In this document: piece after piece, positions 49,913-58,622 of the stretch
Numbering within the stretch: position 1 is the stretch's first letter
Layout: the number at the start of each line of letters is the position of its first letter
Assembly: GCF_003112575.1 (NCBI RefSeq)
Contig: NZ_BEWC01000001.1
Coordinates: forward strand, 930,001-994,000
Direction: 5' to 3'
DNA from: Streptomyces ardesiacus
GTDB taxonomy: Bacteria; Actinomycetota; Actinomycetes; Streptomycetales; Streptomycetaceae
Length of the DNA stretch: 64,000 nucleotides
Notes under the pieces: generated by a model
The model's input: the letters and a program-made list of their open reading frames with translations, nothing else
What the model was told of the DNA's origin: nothing
The model's database searches: none
Translations under genes and position numbers: made by a program

Positions 49913-50949
49913 CGGTCACCGCACCCGAGAAGGCCCCCGCGGCCGACGTGCCGGGGGCCGGCGCCACCCGGCTGGTGGACCGCATCTTCAAGATGCGCGA
50001 ACTGGCCATCCTGCTCGTCTTCCTGGTGATGATCGCCCTCACCCAGGCCGGCAACAGCGAGTTCCTGTCCGAGCAGGGCATCAAGGACCTGCTGCTCAAC
50101 GCGACCATCCTGGTCCTGGTCGCCACCGGGCAGTCCCTGGTCGTCATCACCCGCAACGTGGACCTGTCCGTCGGTTCCACCCTCGGCATCAGCGCCTTCG
50201 CCGCCGGCGTCTACCTCCAGGACGGCGGCAACCCCGTCGTGGCCGTCGTGCTCGCCGTGCTCATGGGCGTCGGCTTCGGGCTCCTCAACGGCCTGCTGGT
50301 CAGCCTCGGCCAGGTGCCCGCCCTGGTGGTCACCCTCGGCACCCTCTACATCATCCGCGGCATCGACTCCATCTGGGTCGGCTCCCGGCAGATCACCGCG
50401 GCCGACCTGCCCGGCGGCTTCGTCGACTTCGGCTCCGGCGGCATCTCCGCCGTGCCCTGGCTGGCACTGATCGCGCTGGCGGTGCTCGTCGCCACGGCGT
50501 ACTATCTCAAGCAGTTCGGCAGCGGACGCGAGCTGTACGCGCTCGGCTCCAACCCCGAGGCCGCCCGGCTGGCCGGCATCCCCGTGCGCAAGCGGATCCT
50601 GGCCGCCTACACCTTCTGCGGCGCCCTCGCCGGACTGGCCGGCGCCCTCTACCTCGCCCGGTTCGGCAACGTCGACTCCGGCACCGGCAACGGCTACGAA
50701 CTGACCGTCGTCAGCGCCGTGGTGGTCGGCGGCGTCGTCTTCACCGGCGGCTCCGGCAGCGTCTACGGCGCGGCCCTCGGCGCGCTGCTGCTGACCTCCA
50801 TCAACAGCGTGCTGCCCGCCCTCGGCGTCAGCTCCGTGTGGGTGCTGGCCATCAACGGCATCCTGCTCATCCTGGCCATCGCCGTCGACCGGATCGTCGC
50901 CCTGCGCGTGGCCGACGCCCTGAAGAAGAGGAACGCCCGCCATGGCTGA
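49909..50949 (+). CDS. rhaP: Rhamnose ABC importer permease 1 (346 aa)
   Basis: A CUT2 (RbsC-like) permease with about eight to ten helices and the family loop [20 protein letters not shown] between transmembrane segments, plus [20 protein letters not shown] and [23 protein letters not shown] overlaps the ATPase stop (ATGA). Partner of the next permease. An N-terminal cytoplasmic extension rich in Ala and Pro precedes the first helix. Confidence 0.92.
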   Translation: MTVTAPEKAPAADVPGAGATRLVDRIFKMRELAILLVFLVMIALTQAGNSEFLSEQGIKDLLLNATILVLVATGQSLVVITRNVDLSVGSTLGISAFAAGVYLQDGGNPVVAVVLAVLMGVGFGLLNGLLVSLGQVPALVVTLGTLYIIRGIDSIWVGSRQITAADLPGGFVDFGSGGISAVPWLALIALAVLVATAYYLKQFGSGRELYALGSNPEAARLAGIPVRKRILAAYTFCGALAGLAGALYLARFGNVDSGTGNGYELTVVSAVVVGGVVFTGGSGSVYGAALGALLLTSINSVLPALGVSSVWVLAINGILLILAIAVDRIVALRVADALKKRNARHG

Positions 50950-51955
50950 CACCTCCCTGACGCGCGCCGTCCGCTGGGACACCGTGGTGGGCGCCCTCCT
51001 CGTGGTCGTCCTGCTGCTCTCCTTCGGCTTCGTCGACGGCTTCGGCAACTCCCTCAACCTGTCCTTCCTCATCGGCAACACCCTGCCGATCGCGCTCATC
51101 GCCCTGCCGATGACCCTGCTGGTCGTCTCCGGCGAGATCGACCTGTCGGTCGCCTCCACCGCGGGCCTGTCCGGCGCGGTGATGGGCGCCCTGTGGAACC
51201 AGGGCATGACCATCGAGACGATCATCCCGATCTGCCTGCTGCTCGGCGTGGTCTGCGGTCTGGTCAACGGACTGCTGGTCACCCGGCTCGGGCTGCCCTC
51301 CCTCGCCGTCACCATCGGCACCATGGCCGCCTACCGCGGCATCGCGCAGATCGTGCTCGGCTCCGACGCGGTGACCGACTTCCCCGCGCAGTACCTGGAC
51401 TTCGCTGCCGGACACATCGAGGGCACCTTCGTCCCGTACGCCTTCCTGCCCTTCCTCGTGCTGCTGGCCCTCGCCGTCCTCGCCCTGCACGCCATGCCGT
51501 TCGGCCGGGCGCTGTTCGCCATCGGGGCCAGCGAGGAGGCCGCCCGCTTCGCCGGCATCCGGGTCAAGCGGCAGAAGCTGGTCCTGTTCACGCTGACCGG
51601 CCTGATGTCGTCCCTCACCGGTGTCTTCTGGGCCCTGCACTACGCCAGCGCCCGCTACGACAACGCGACCGGACTGGAACTGTCCGTCGTCGCCGCCGTC
51701 CTGCTGGGCGGCATCGACTTCGACGGCGGCAAGGGCACCCTCGGCGGGGCGATCGCGGGCGTGTTCCTGCTCGGCGCGCTGCAGAACGTGATGAGCCTCC
51801 AGGACGTCTCCGCCCAGTCCCAGATCGTCGTCACCGGCGTCCTGCTCGTCCTGTCCGTGCTCGGCCCCCGGGTCGCACGGCAGCTCTCCCTCGCGAGGGC
51901 CGGACGCAGGGCCGCCACGGCGCCCCCGTCCAAGGCGCCCGCCCCCACCCCGTAA
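50942..51955 (+). CDS. rhaQ: Rhamnose ABC importer permease 2 (337 aa)
   Basis: A second RbsC-like permease: SGEIDLSVASTAGLSGAVMG, RLGLPSLAVTIGTMAAYRGI, the coupling loop AIGASEEAARFAGIRVKRQK, and GGIDFDGGKGTLGGAIAGVF. It overlaps the first permease by eight bases. Two distinct permease subunits are normal for rhamnose and autoinducer-2 CUT2 systems. Confidence 0.92.
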   Translation: MADTSLTRAVRWDTVVGALLVVVLLLSFGFVDGFGNSLNLSFLIGNTLPIALIALPMTLLVVSGEIDLSVASTAGLSGAVMGALWNQGMTIETIIPICLLLGVVCGLVNGLLVTRLGLPSLAVTIGTMAAYRGIAQIVLGSDAVTDFPAQYLDFAAGHIEGTFVPYAFLPFLVLLALAVLALHAMPFGRALFAIGASEEAARFAGIRVKRQKLVLFTLTGLMSSLTGVFWALHYASARYDNATGLELSVVAAVLLGGIDFDGGKGTLGGAIAGVFLLGALQNVMSLQDVSAQSQIVVTGVLLVLSVLGPRVARQLSLARAGRRAATAPPSKAPAPTP

Positions 51956-51994
51956 CCCCGTCACCGGCTCGTCCACCCTCAGAAGGAACCCACC

Positions 51995-53077
51995 ATGCGC
52001 AAGTCGTCCATCCGCCGCACCTGCGCGGCCCTCGCCGCCGTCACCTCCCTCGCCCTGGCGGCCACCGCCTGCGGCGGCACCACGAAGGAGGACGTCAAGG
52101 ACGAGGGCGGCAAGGCCGCCGCGGCGGGCAAGGCCGACCCGAACGCCGAGACGAAGAAGGGGCTGACCGTCGGCTTCCTGCCCAAGCAGGTCAACAACCC
52201 CTACTTCACCGTCGCCGACAAGGGCGGCGAGAAGGCCCTCAAGGAGCTGGGCTCCAGCTACAAGGAGGTCGGCACCTCCAGCGGCACCGACACCGCCGGC
52301 CAGGTCTCCTACGTCAACACGCTCACCCAGCAGCAGGTCGACGCCATGGCCGTCTCCGCACAGGACCCGGGCGCGCTGTGCACCGCGCTCAAGCAGGCCA
52401 TGAAGAACGACATCAAGATCGTCACCTACGACTCGGACACCAACCCCGACTGCCGCAACGCCTTCATCTCCCAGGCCTCCGCCGACGACATCGGCCGCAC
52501 CCAGGTGCAGCAGATGGCCGAGCAGATCGGCAACAAGGGCGAGATCGCGATCCTGTCCGCCGCGCAGACCGCGACGAACCAGAACGCCTGGATCGAGATC
52601 ATGAAGGACGAGCTGAAGGACCCGAAGTACAAGGACGTCAAGCTGGTCAAGGTCGCCTACGGCGACGACGACGCCCAGAAGTCCTTCCAGCAGACCCAGG
52701 GCCTGCTCCAGGAGCACCCGAACCTGAAGGGGATCATCTCCCCGACCACCGTCGGCATCAAGGCCGCCGCCCAGTACCTGTCCGGCTCCAAGTACAAGGG
52801 CAAGGTCAAGCTGACCGGCCTCGGCACCCCCAACGACATGCGCAAGTACGTCAAGAACGGCACCGTCGAGGCGTTCGAGCTGTGGGACCCGGCCAAGCTC
52901 GGCGAGCTGGCCGCGCGCACCGCCGTCGCCCTGGCCTCCGGGCAGATCACCGGCAAGGAGGGCGAGACCTTCACGGCCGGCGCCATGGGCGAGTACACCA
53001 TCGGCAAGGACGGCGTGATCAACCTCGGCAAGCCGACCGTCTTCACCGCCGACAACGTCGACCAGTTCAACTTCTAG
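51995..53077 (+). CDS. rhaS: Rhamnose-binding lipoprotein (360 aa)
   Basis: A lipoprotein signal peptide ends at the lipobox AATAC (Cys near residue 27), followed by a Lys/Asp-rich linker and a periplasmic-binding-protein fold of the RbsB/RhaS type (LTVGFLPKQVNNPYFTVADK; AVSAQDPGALCTALKQA; VTYDSDTNPDCRN; GIISPTTVGIKAAAQYL; LTGLGTPNDMRKYVKNGTVE). It would be anchored outside the membrane and deliver rhamnose. AAGGAA precedes the ATG. It closes the importer set. Confidence 0.95.
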   Translation: MRKSSIRRTCAALAAVTSLALAATACGGTTKEDVKDEGGKAAAAGKADPNAETKKGLTVGFLPKQVNNPYFTVADKGGEKALKELGSSYKEVGTSSGTDTAGQVSYVNTLTQQQVDAMAVSAQDPGALCTALKQAMKNDIKIVTYDSDTNPDCRNAFISQASADDIGRTQVQQMAEQIGNKGEIAILSAAQTATNQNAWIEIMKDELKDPKYKDVKLVKVAYGDDDAQKSFQQTQGLLQEHPNLKGIISPTTVGIKAAAQYLSGSKYKGKVKLTGLGTPNDMRKYVKNGTVEAFELWDPAKLGELAARTAVALASGQITGKEGETFTAGAMGEYTIGKDGVINLGKPTVFTADNVDQFNF

Positions 53078-53106
53078 TCCCCACCTGCGCACGGGAGCGG
53101 TACTTC

Positions 53107-53427
53107 ATGCAGCGTGTCTGTTTCCTGCTCAAGGTCCGCCAGGACCGCATCGCGGAGTACCGCGAACGCCACGCCGCCGTGTGGCCGGAGATGTGCGAGG
53201 CGCTCTCCGCCACCGGCTGGCACAACTACTCGCTCTTCCTGCGTGACGACGGCCTGCTCGTCGGCTACCTGGAGACCGAGGACTTCGCCGCCGCCCGGGC
53301 CGGCATGGAGGCCACCGAGGTCAACGCACGCTGGCAGGCGGAGATGGGCCCGCTCTTCGAGTCCCTGGACGGGGCCCGCCCCGACGAGGCGATGAAGCCG
53401 CTGACCGAGGTGTTCCACCTCGCCTGA
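53107..53427 (+). CDS. rhaM: L-rhamnose mutarotase (106 aa)
   Basis: Small ferredoxin-like protein with all landmarks of RhaM: FLLKVRQDRIAEYRERHAAV, WPEMCEALSATGWHNYSLFL (active-site His and Trp/Tyr region), and NARWQAEMGPLFESLDG. It interconverts alpha and beta anomers so the isomerase receives its substrate. ATG has GGGAG nine bases upstream, 29 bases after the binding-protein stop. Confidence 0.96.
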   Translation: MQRVCFLLKVRQDRIAEYRERHAAVWPEMCEALSATGWHNYSLFLRDDGLLVGYLETEDFAAARAGMEATEVNARWQAEMGPLFESLDGARPDEAMKPLTEVFHLA

Positions 53428-53514
53428 CGGGGGCCCTCCGGGGCGGCCCGGGTACTGTGTGAAGGTCCTGCGGCCGCCCCCCACATCCACCCCGACCTCG
53501 GAGGTCCCTGCCCG

Positions 53515-54540
53515 ATGGCCCATTCCGTGGGTATCAAGGATGTCGCCCGCGCCGCCGGAGTTTCCGTGGGCACGGTCTCCAACGTCATCAACCGCCCCGA
53601 CACCGTCGCGACCGAGACCCGCGCGCGTGTGCTGTCCGCGATCGAGCGGCTGGGCTACGTCCGCAGCGAGTCCGCCCGCCAGCTGCGCGCGGGCCGCAGC
53701 CGGATCATGGGGCTGCTCGTCCTGGACATGGGCAACCCCTTCTTCGTCGACGTCGCACGCGGCGCCGAGCGGGCCGCCCGCGAGGCCGGGCTCGGCGTGA
53801 TGGTCTGCAACAGCGCCCAGAACCCGTCCGAGGAGGCCGAGTACCTCTCGCTCTTCGCCGAGCAGCGGGTCCGCGGCGTCCTGCTCACCCCCGCCGACGC
53901 CACCGGCCGCACCATCGAGAGCTTCCGGCGCCACCACATCCCCTTCGTGCTCGTCGACCGGGTCGCCGAGGGCACCACCGAGTGCTCGGTCTCCGTCGAC
54001 GACGTCGCCGGCGGGGCGCTGGCCGTGCGCCACCTCGTGGACGCCGGACACCGCTCCATCGCCTACGTCAGCGGCCCGCCCGGCCTCAACCAGGTCCGCG
54101 ACCGCCGCACCGGCGCCCTCGCCGCGCTCGCCGAGGCCGGACTCGGCCCCGACGCGCTGCGGGAACTGCCCACCGAGCGCCTCGACGTCGCCGCCGGCCG
54201 CGACGCCGGCGCCCGCCTCCTGGGCCTCGCCGAGCGCCCCACCGCCGTCTTCTGCGCCAACGACCTGCTCGCCCTCGGCGTCCTGCAGGCCATGTACGCC
54301 GCCGGGGTCGGCGTCCCCGACGACCTCGCGATCGTGGGCTACGACGACATCGAGTTCGCCGCCGCCGCGGCCGTGCCGCTCACCTCCGTGCGCCAGCCCG
54401 CCGTCACCATGGGCGCCATGGCCGCCGAGCTGCTCCTGGAGGAGACCGAGCTGGAGGGCGCGGACGGGACCCACCCCCACCGGCGGGTCGTGCTCCAGCC
54501 GGAACTGGTGGTGCGGCGCTCCAGCCTCGCCGCCCGCTGA
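53515..54540 (+). CDS. LacI family repressor of the rhamnose genes (341 aa)
   Basis: Classic LacI helix-turn-helix and hinge (VGIKDVARAAGVSVGTVSNV, then INRPDTVATETRARVLSAIE and LGYVRSESARQLRAGRSRI) followed by the sugar-binding core (GLLVLDMGNPFFVDVARGAE; AVFCANDLLALGVLQAMYA; IVGYDDIEFAAAAAVPLTSV). GGAGG at about 53500 sets the ATG. Located at the end of the importer operon, it most likely binds the two TGAAA-N2-TTTCA sites at 48170 and 48337 and is released by rhamnose or a derivative. That target is inference from site type and location. Confidence 0.93.
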   Translation: MAHSVGIKDVARAAGVSVGTVSNVINRPDTVATETRARVLSAIERLGYVRSESARQLRAGRSRIMGLLVLDMGNPFFVDVARGAERAAREAGLGVMVCNSAQNPSEEAEYLSLFAEQRVRGVLLTPADATGRTIESFRRHHIPFVLVDRVAEGTTECSVSVDDVAGGALAVRHLVDAGHRSIAYVSGPPGLNQVRDRRTGALAALAEAGLGPDALRELPTERLDVAAGRDAGARLLGLAERPTAVFCANDLLALGVLQAMYAAGVGVPDDLAIVGYDDIEFAAAAAVPLTSVRQPAVTMGAMAAELLLEETELEGADGTHPHRRVVLQPELVVRRSSLAAR

Positions 54541-54620
54541 CCGGCCGTTCAGCGGGCCCTTCGGCACGATTTCATGATCCCGGGGGTCGGCGGCCGCAGG
54601 ACCGTGTGCTGAACTGGGAC

Positions 54621-54641
54621 ACGGCCGAAAGAATCGGCCGT
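54621..54641 (+). other. Short hairpin in the leader of the aminopeptidase gene
   Basis: Eight-base arms (acggccga) with a 5-nt A-rich loop end 26 bases before a TTG start codon. It may be part of a 5' leader or a weak terminator after the LacI gene. Confidence 0.4.
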
Positions 54642-54667
54642 CGCGTCCGTCCGCCCCGGGAGCCCCG

Positions 54668-55969
54668 TTGAGCGTCAGCTACCGCCAGCCAGGCGTCGTC
54701 CTCACCGACCGCCGTTTCACCGTGCCCCTCGACCACGCCGACCCCACCGGGGAGACGATCGAGCTGTACGCCCGCGAGGCCGTCGCGAGCGACAAGGCGG
54801 ACAAGAACCTGCCGTGGCTGCTCTACCTCCAGGGCGGCCCCGGCGGCAAGGCGAACCGTTTCGTCGGCCGCCCCGCCTGGTTCGGCCGCGCCCTGGAGGA
54901 GTACCGCGTCCTGCTCCTGGACCAGCGCGGCACCGGCGCCTCCACCCCCGCCAACCGCCAGACCCTCCCGCTGCGCGGCGGCCCCGCCGAGCAGGCCGAC
55001 TACCTCGCCCACTTCCGAGCCGACTCCATCGTCCGGGACTGCGAGGCCATCCGCCCCCAGGTCACCGGCGGCGCCCCCTGGACCGTGCTCGGCCAGAGCT
55101 TCGGCGGCTTCTGCACCGTCACCTACCTCTCGCTGGCCCCCGAGGGCCTGGACACCGCGCTGATCACCGGCGGCCTGCCCTCCCTCGACGCCCACGCCGA
55201 CGACGTCTACCGGGCCGCCTACCCCCGCGTCGAGCGCAAGGTCGCCGCGCACTACGCCCGCTACCCGCAGGACGTCGAGCGCGCCCGCCGCATCGCCGAC
55301 CACCTCCTCACCCACGACGTGGTCCTGCCCAACGGCTACCGCCTCACCGTGGAGGCCTTCCAGTCGCTGGGCATCATGCTCGGCAGCGGCGAGGGCAGCC
55401 ACCAGCTGCACTTCCTCCTGGAGGACGCCTTCGTCCGCACCCCCGGCGGGCACGAGCTGTCCGACGCCTTCCAGGAACAGGCCCAGGGCCTGCTGTCGTA
55501 CGCGGGCCGCCCGCTGTACGCCCTCGTCCACGAGGCCATCTACGGCCAGGACGCGCGCCCCACCGCCTGGTCCGCCGAGCGGGTCCGCGCCGAGTTCCCG
55601 CGCTTCGACGCGGCCAAGTCCCTCGCGGGCGACGAACCGCTGCTCTTCACCGGTGAGACCATCCACCCCTGGATGTTCGACTGCGACCCGGCCCTGCGCC
55701 CGCTGCGCGAGACGGCGGACCTGCTCGCCGCCCGCACCGACTGGACCCCGCTGTACGACGCCGCCCGCCTCGCCGCCAACGAGGTGCCGGCCGCCGCGGC
55801 CGTCTACCACGACGACATGTACGTCGACACCGCCCACGCGCTGACCACCGCCCGCGCGGTCCGGGGCCTGCGCACCTGGGTGACCGACGAGTTCGAGCAC
55901 GACGGCGTGCGGACCGGCGGCCCGCGGGTCCTGGACCGGCTGCTGGCGCTCGCCCGCGACGAGGTCTGA
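54668..55969 (+). CDS. Prolyl aminopeptidase-like alpha/beta hydrolase (S33, 433 aa)
   Basis: The opening FTVPLDHADPTGETIELYAR and LLYLQGGPGGKANRFVGRPA, then LLLDQRGTGASTPANRQ and the nucleophile elbow VLGQSFGGFCTVTYLSLAPE (GQSFGG), are those of family S33 proline iminopeptidases. The late Asp and His lie in EPLLFTGETIHPWMFD and AAAAVYHDDMYVD regions. It removes N-terminal proline from peptides in the cytoplasm. The start is an uncommon TTG at 54668 with GGGAG six bases upstream; no better in-frame start exists nearby. Confidence 0.92.
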   Translation: MSVSYRQPGVVLTDRRFTVPLDHADPTGETIELYAREAVASDKADKNLPWLLYLQGGPGGKANRFVGRPAWFGRALEEYRVLLLDQRGTGASTPANRQTLPLRGGPAEQADYLAHFRADSIVRDCEAIRPQVTGGAPWTVLGQSFGGFCTVTYLSLAPEGLDTALITGGLPSLDAHADDVYRAAYPRVERKVAAHYARYPQDVERARRIADHLLTHDVVLPNGYRLTVEAFQSLGIMLGSGEGSHQLHFLLEDAFVRTPGGHELSDAFQEQAQGLLSYAGRPLYALVHEAIYGQDARPTAWSAERVRAEFPRFDAAKSLAGDEPLLFTGETIHPWMFDCDPALRPLRETADLLAARTDWTPLYDAARLAANEVPAAAAVYHDDMYVDTAHALTTARAVRGLRTWVTDEFEHDGVRTGGPRVLDRLLALARDEV

Positions 55970-56011
55970 AATCCCGGTGGGACGCCGGCGGGGCGGGTTA
56001 GTGTGCGGGGC

Positions 56012-56755
56012 ATGACGCAGCCGACGCCCACGCAACTGGAGCCCATGCCGGGGGACTGGCGCCGCGCCCTCGCCGTCGTGGCCCACCCCGACGACCTGGA
56101 GTACGGCTGCTCGGCGGCGATCGCGGCCTGGACCGACGAGGGCCGCGACGTCGCCTACGTGCTCGCGACCCGGGGCGAGGCGGGCATCGACACGCTGGCG
56201 CCCGAGGAGTGCGCGCCGCTGCGGGAGCGGGAGCAGCGGGCGAGCGCCGCCGTCGTCGGGGTGAGCGAGGTGGAGTTCCTCGGCCACCGCGACGGTGTCG
56301 TCGAGTACGGCAGCGCGCTGCGCCGTGACATCGCCGCCGCGATCCGCCGGCACCGGCCCGAGCTGGTCGTCACCCTCAACCACCGGGACACCTGGGGCGG
56401 CGTCGCCTGGAACACCCCGGACCACGTCGCCGTCGGCCGTGCCACGCTCGACGCGGCGGCCGACGCGGGCAACCGGTGGATCTTCCCGGAGCTGACCGAG
56501 CAGGGCCTCGAACCGTGGAACGGGGTCCGCTGGGTCGCGGTCGCCGGCTCCTCCTCGCCCACCCACGCCGTGGACGCCGCCCCGGGCTTCGAGCGCGCGG
56601 TGCGCTCGCTGCTGGAACACCGCACGTACATCGAGGTGCTGACCGATCAGGACCCGGAGACGTACGTGCGCGGCTTCCTCACCGGCTTCACGCGGGCCGC
56701 GGGGGAGCGGTTCGGCGGGAAGCCGGCGGTGACCTTCGAACTCTTCGGACGGTAG
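56012..56755 (+). CDS. PIG-L family deacetylase (247 aa)
   Basis: The zinc motif AVVAHPDDLEYGCSAAIAAW (AHPDD) and the later HRDGVVEY and LNHRDTWGGVAWNTPDHVAV define a LmbE/PIG-L N-acetyl-hydrolase, the fold of MshB/Mca. It could deacetylate a GlcNAc-type conjugate or cut a mycothiol S-conjugate. A TAGTGT hexamer ends seven bases before ATG 56012 and no ribosome-binding site is seen, so it is probably leaderless. Overlap-free four-base gap to the sigma factor gene suggests co-transcription. Confidence 0.9.
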   Translation: MTQPTPTQLEPMPGDWRRALAVVAHPDDLEYGCSAAIAAWTDEGRDVAYVLATRGEAGIDTLAPEECAPLREREQRASAAVVGVSEVEFLGHRDGVVEYGSALRRDIAAAIRRHRPELVVTLNHRDTWGGVAWNTPDHVAVGRATLDAAADAGNRWIFPELTEQGLEPWNGVRWVAVAGSSSPTHAVDAAPGFERAVRSLLEHRTYIEVLTDQDPETYVRGFLTGFTRAAGERFGGKPAVTFELFGR

Positions 56756-56759
56756 CGGC

Positions 56760-57719
56760 ATGACGACGGGGGAGCGGGACGTGCGGGGGACGCGGGACGT
56801 GCGGGGGGAACGGGACGTGCGGGGACAGCAGCGTCTGGCGGAGCGCTTCGAGGAGCACCGCGGACAGCTCAAGGCGGTGGCCTACCGCATGCTCGGCTCC
56901 CTGGCCGAGGCCGAGGACGCCGTTCAGGAGGCGTGGCTGCGGCTCGACCGCGCGGGCGGGGACGGTGTCGACAACCTCGGCGCCTGGCTGACCACCGTGA
57001 CCGGCCGGATCTGCCTGGACCTGCTGCGCTCGCGCACCGCCCGCCGCGAGGAGCCCATGTCCGAGGGTTTCGACACCTTCGTGCCGGACCCCGTGGTGAG
57101 TGCCCTGCCCCGGACCGACCCGGAGCAGGAGGCCCTGCACACCGACTCGGTGGGCATCGCCCTGCTGGTCGTCCTGGAGACCCTGGAGCCGGCCGAGCGG
57201 CTGGCGTTCGTCCTGCACGACATGTTCGCCGTCCCCTTCGACGACATCGCACCGGTCGTCGAGCGCAGCCCGGCCGCGACCAGACAGCTCGCCAGTCGGG
57301 CCCGCCGCCGGGTGCGCGAGGCGACCCCCGCCGCCGAACCGGACCTCGGCCGCCAGCGCCAGGCGGTCGAGGCGTTCCTGGCCGCGAGCCGCGCCGGTGA
57401 CTTCGAGGCCCTGGTGGCCGTCCTCCACCCGGACGTGGTGCTGCGGGCCGACGCCGGCGCCCTCGCCCGGGGCGTGGCGGCGTCGAAGGTGGTGCGGGGA
57501 GCACGGACGGTCGCCACCGGGGCGTTCCACTTCCGCCATCTGGCCGGGCTCGCCCGCGTCGTCCTGGTCAACGGGGCGGTCGGCACCGTCGCCGTCTCCG
57601 GGGGGCAACCGCGGTCGGTCACCTGCGTCACCGTCGCCGACGGCCTCATCACGGGTCTGTACATCCTGTCCGACCCGGAGCGGCTGGCCCGGCTCGACCT
57701 GTCCGCGCTGGAGGTCTGA
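56760..57719 (+). CDS. ECF41-type RNA polymerase sigma factor with SnoaL-like C-terminus (319 aa)
   Basis: Sigma region 2 (LAERFEEHRGQLKAVAYRML, SLAEAEDAVQEAWLRLDRAG) and region 4 (ETLEPAERLAFVLHDMFAVP, DIAPVVERSPAATRQLASRA) are followed by a SnoaL/NTF2-like domain (residues about 200-319, AVEAFLAASRAGDFEALVAV) that in ECF41 factors controls activity in place of an anti-sigma factor. The N-terminus is odd: three copies of a hexapeptide close to RDVRGE precede region 2, encoded by an 18-bp DNA repeat, and each copy contains an in-frame GTG that could start translation. It follows the PIG-L gene by four bases. Confidence 0.9.
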   Translation: MTTGERDVRGTRDVRGERDVRGQQRLAERFEEHRGQLKAVAYRMLGSLAEAEDAVQEAWLRLDRAGGDGVDNLGAWLTTVTGRICLDLLRSRTARREEPMSEGFDTFVPDPVVSALPRTDPEQEALHTDSVGIALLVVLETLEPAERLAFVLHDMFAVPFDDIAPVVERSPAATRQLASRARRRVREATPAAEPDLGRQRQAVEAFLAASRAGDFEALVAVLHPDVVLRADAGALARGVAASKVVRGARTVATGAFHFRHLAGLARVVLVNGAVGTVAVSGGQPRSVTCVTVADGLITGLYILSDPERLARLDLSALEV

Positions 57720-57773
57720 CCGCGCGCGGGACCGCCCCCGGGTCCGCGCGCCGGGGCCCGTATCCTCGACGCC

Positions 57774-58622
57774 ATGCGAGAACACACGGCGGACCGGGCG
57801 GGCCTCCCGGCCCCCGAGGACCTGCGCGGCGACTGCGGGAGCTGCTTCGGCCTGTGCTGCGTGGCCCTGCCGTTCGCCCGCTCGGCGGACTTCGCGCTCG
57901 ACAAGGACGCCGGCACTCCCTGCGCCAACCTGCGCACCGACCACCGGTGCGGCATCCACGCGACGCTGCGGGAACGCGGCTTCACCGGCTGCACGGTCTA
58001 CGACTGCTTCGGCGCCGGGCAGCGGGTGTCGCAGGTCACCTTCGCGGGCGAGGACTGGCGCGGCCGCCCGCCGGAGCACGGGCGCCGCATGTTCGAGGTG
58101 TTCCCGGTCGTCCGCCACCTGCACGAGCTGCTCCGGTACCTGACCGAGGCACTGGCCCTGCCCGCCGCCCGCCCGGTCCACGCCGACCTGCGCCGGGCCC
58201 TCGACGAGACCGAACGCCTCGCCGGGGGCACCCCCGAGGAACTGGCCGCCCTCGACGTGGGGCCGCACCGGCAGCACGTCAACGCGCTCCTGCTGCGCAC
58301 CAGCGAGCTGGCCCGGTCGGGCACCCGCGGCCGGAAGAAGAACCGCCGCAACGCCGACCTGATGGGTGCCCGCCTGAAGGGCGCCGACCTCGCGGGCGCC
58401 GACCTGCGCGGGGCCTACCTCATCGCCGCCGACCTCACCGGCGCCGACCTGCGGGGCGCCGACCTGATCGGTGCGGACCTGCGCGACGCCGACCTGAGCG
58501 ACGCGGACCTGACGGGCGCCCTCTTCCTGACCCAGCTCCAGGTCAACGCGGCCCGGGGCGGCCCCGGAACCCGGCTGCCGGACTCAGTCACCCGCCCGGT
58601 GCACTGGACAGCGGGGCGCTGA
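57774..58622 (+). CDS. Cysteine-cluster domain fused to pentapeptide repeats (282 aa)
   Basis: Residues 15-85 hold a YkgJ-like cysteine cluster (GDCGSCFGLCCVALPF, PCANL, CGIH, CTVYDCFGAG) that likely binds zinc or an Fe-S cluster. Residues about 195-250 are pentapeptide repeats (ADLMGARLKGADLAGADLRG, then AYLIAADLTGADLRGADLIG), about 11 units forming a short right-handed beta-helix. A helical linker joins them. Pentapeptide proteins can mimic DNA and protect gyrase, but so short a helix may serve only as a scaffold. No clear ribosome-binding site; the last 39 bases overlap the convergent P450 gene. Confidence 0.88.
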   Translation: MREHTADRAGLPAPEDLRGDCGSCFGLCCVALPFARSADFALDKDAGTPCANLRTDHRCGIHATLRERGFTGCTVYDCFGAGQRVSQVTFAGEDWRGRPPEHGRRMFEVFPVVRHLHELLRYLTEALALPAARPVHADLRRALDETERLAGGTPEELAALDVGPHRQHVNALLLRTSELARSGTRGRKKNRRNADLMGARLKGADLAGADLRGAYLIAADLTGADLRGADLIGADLRDADLSDADLTGALFLTQLQVNAARGGPGTRLPDSVTRPVHWTAGR

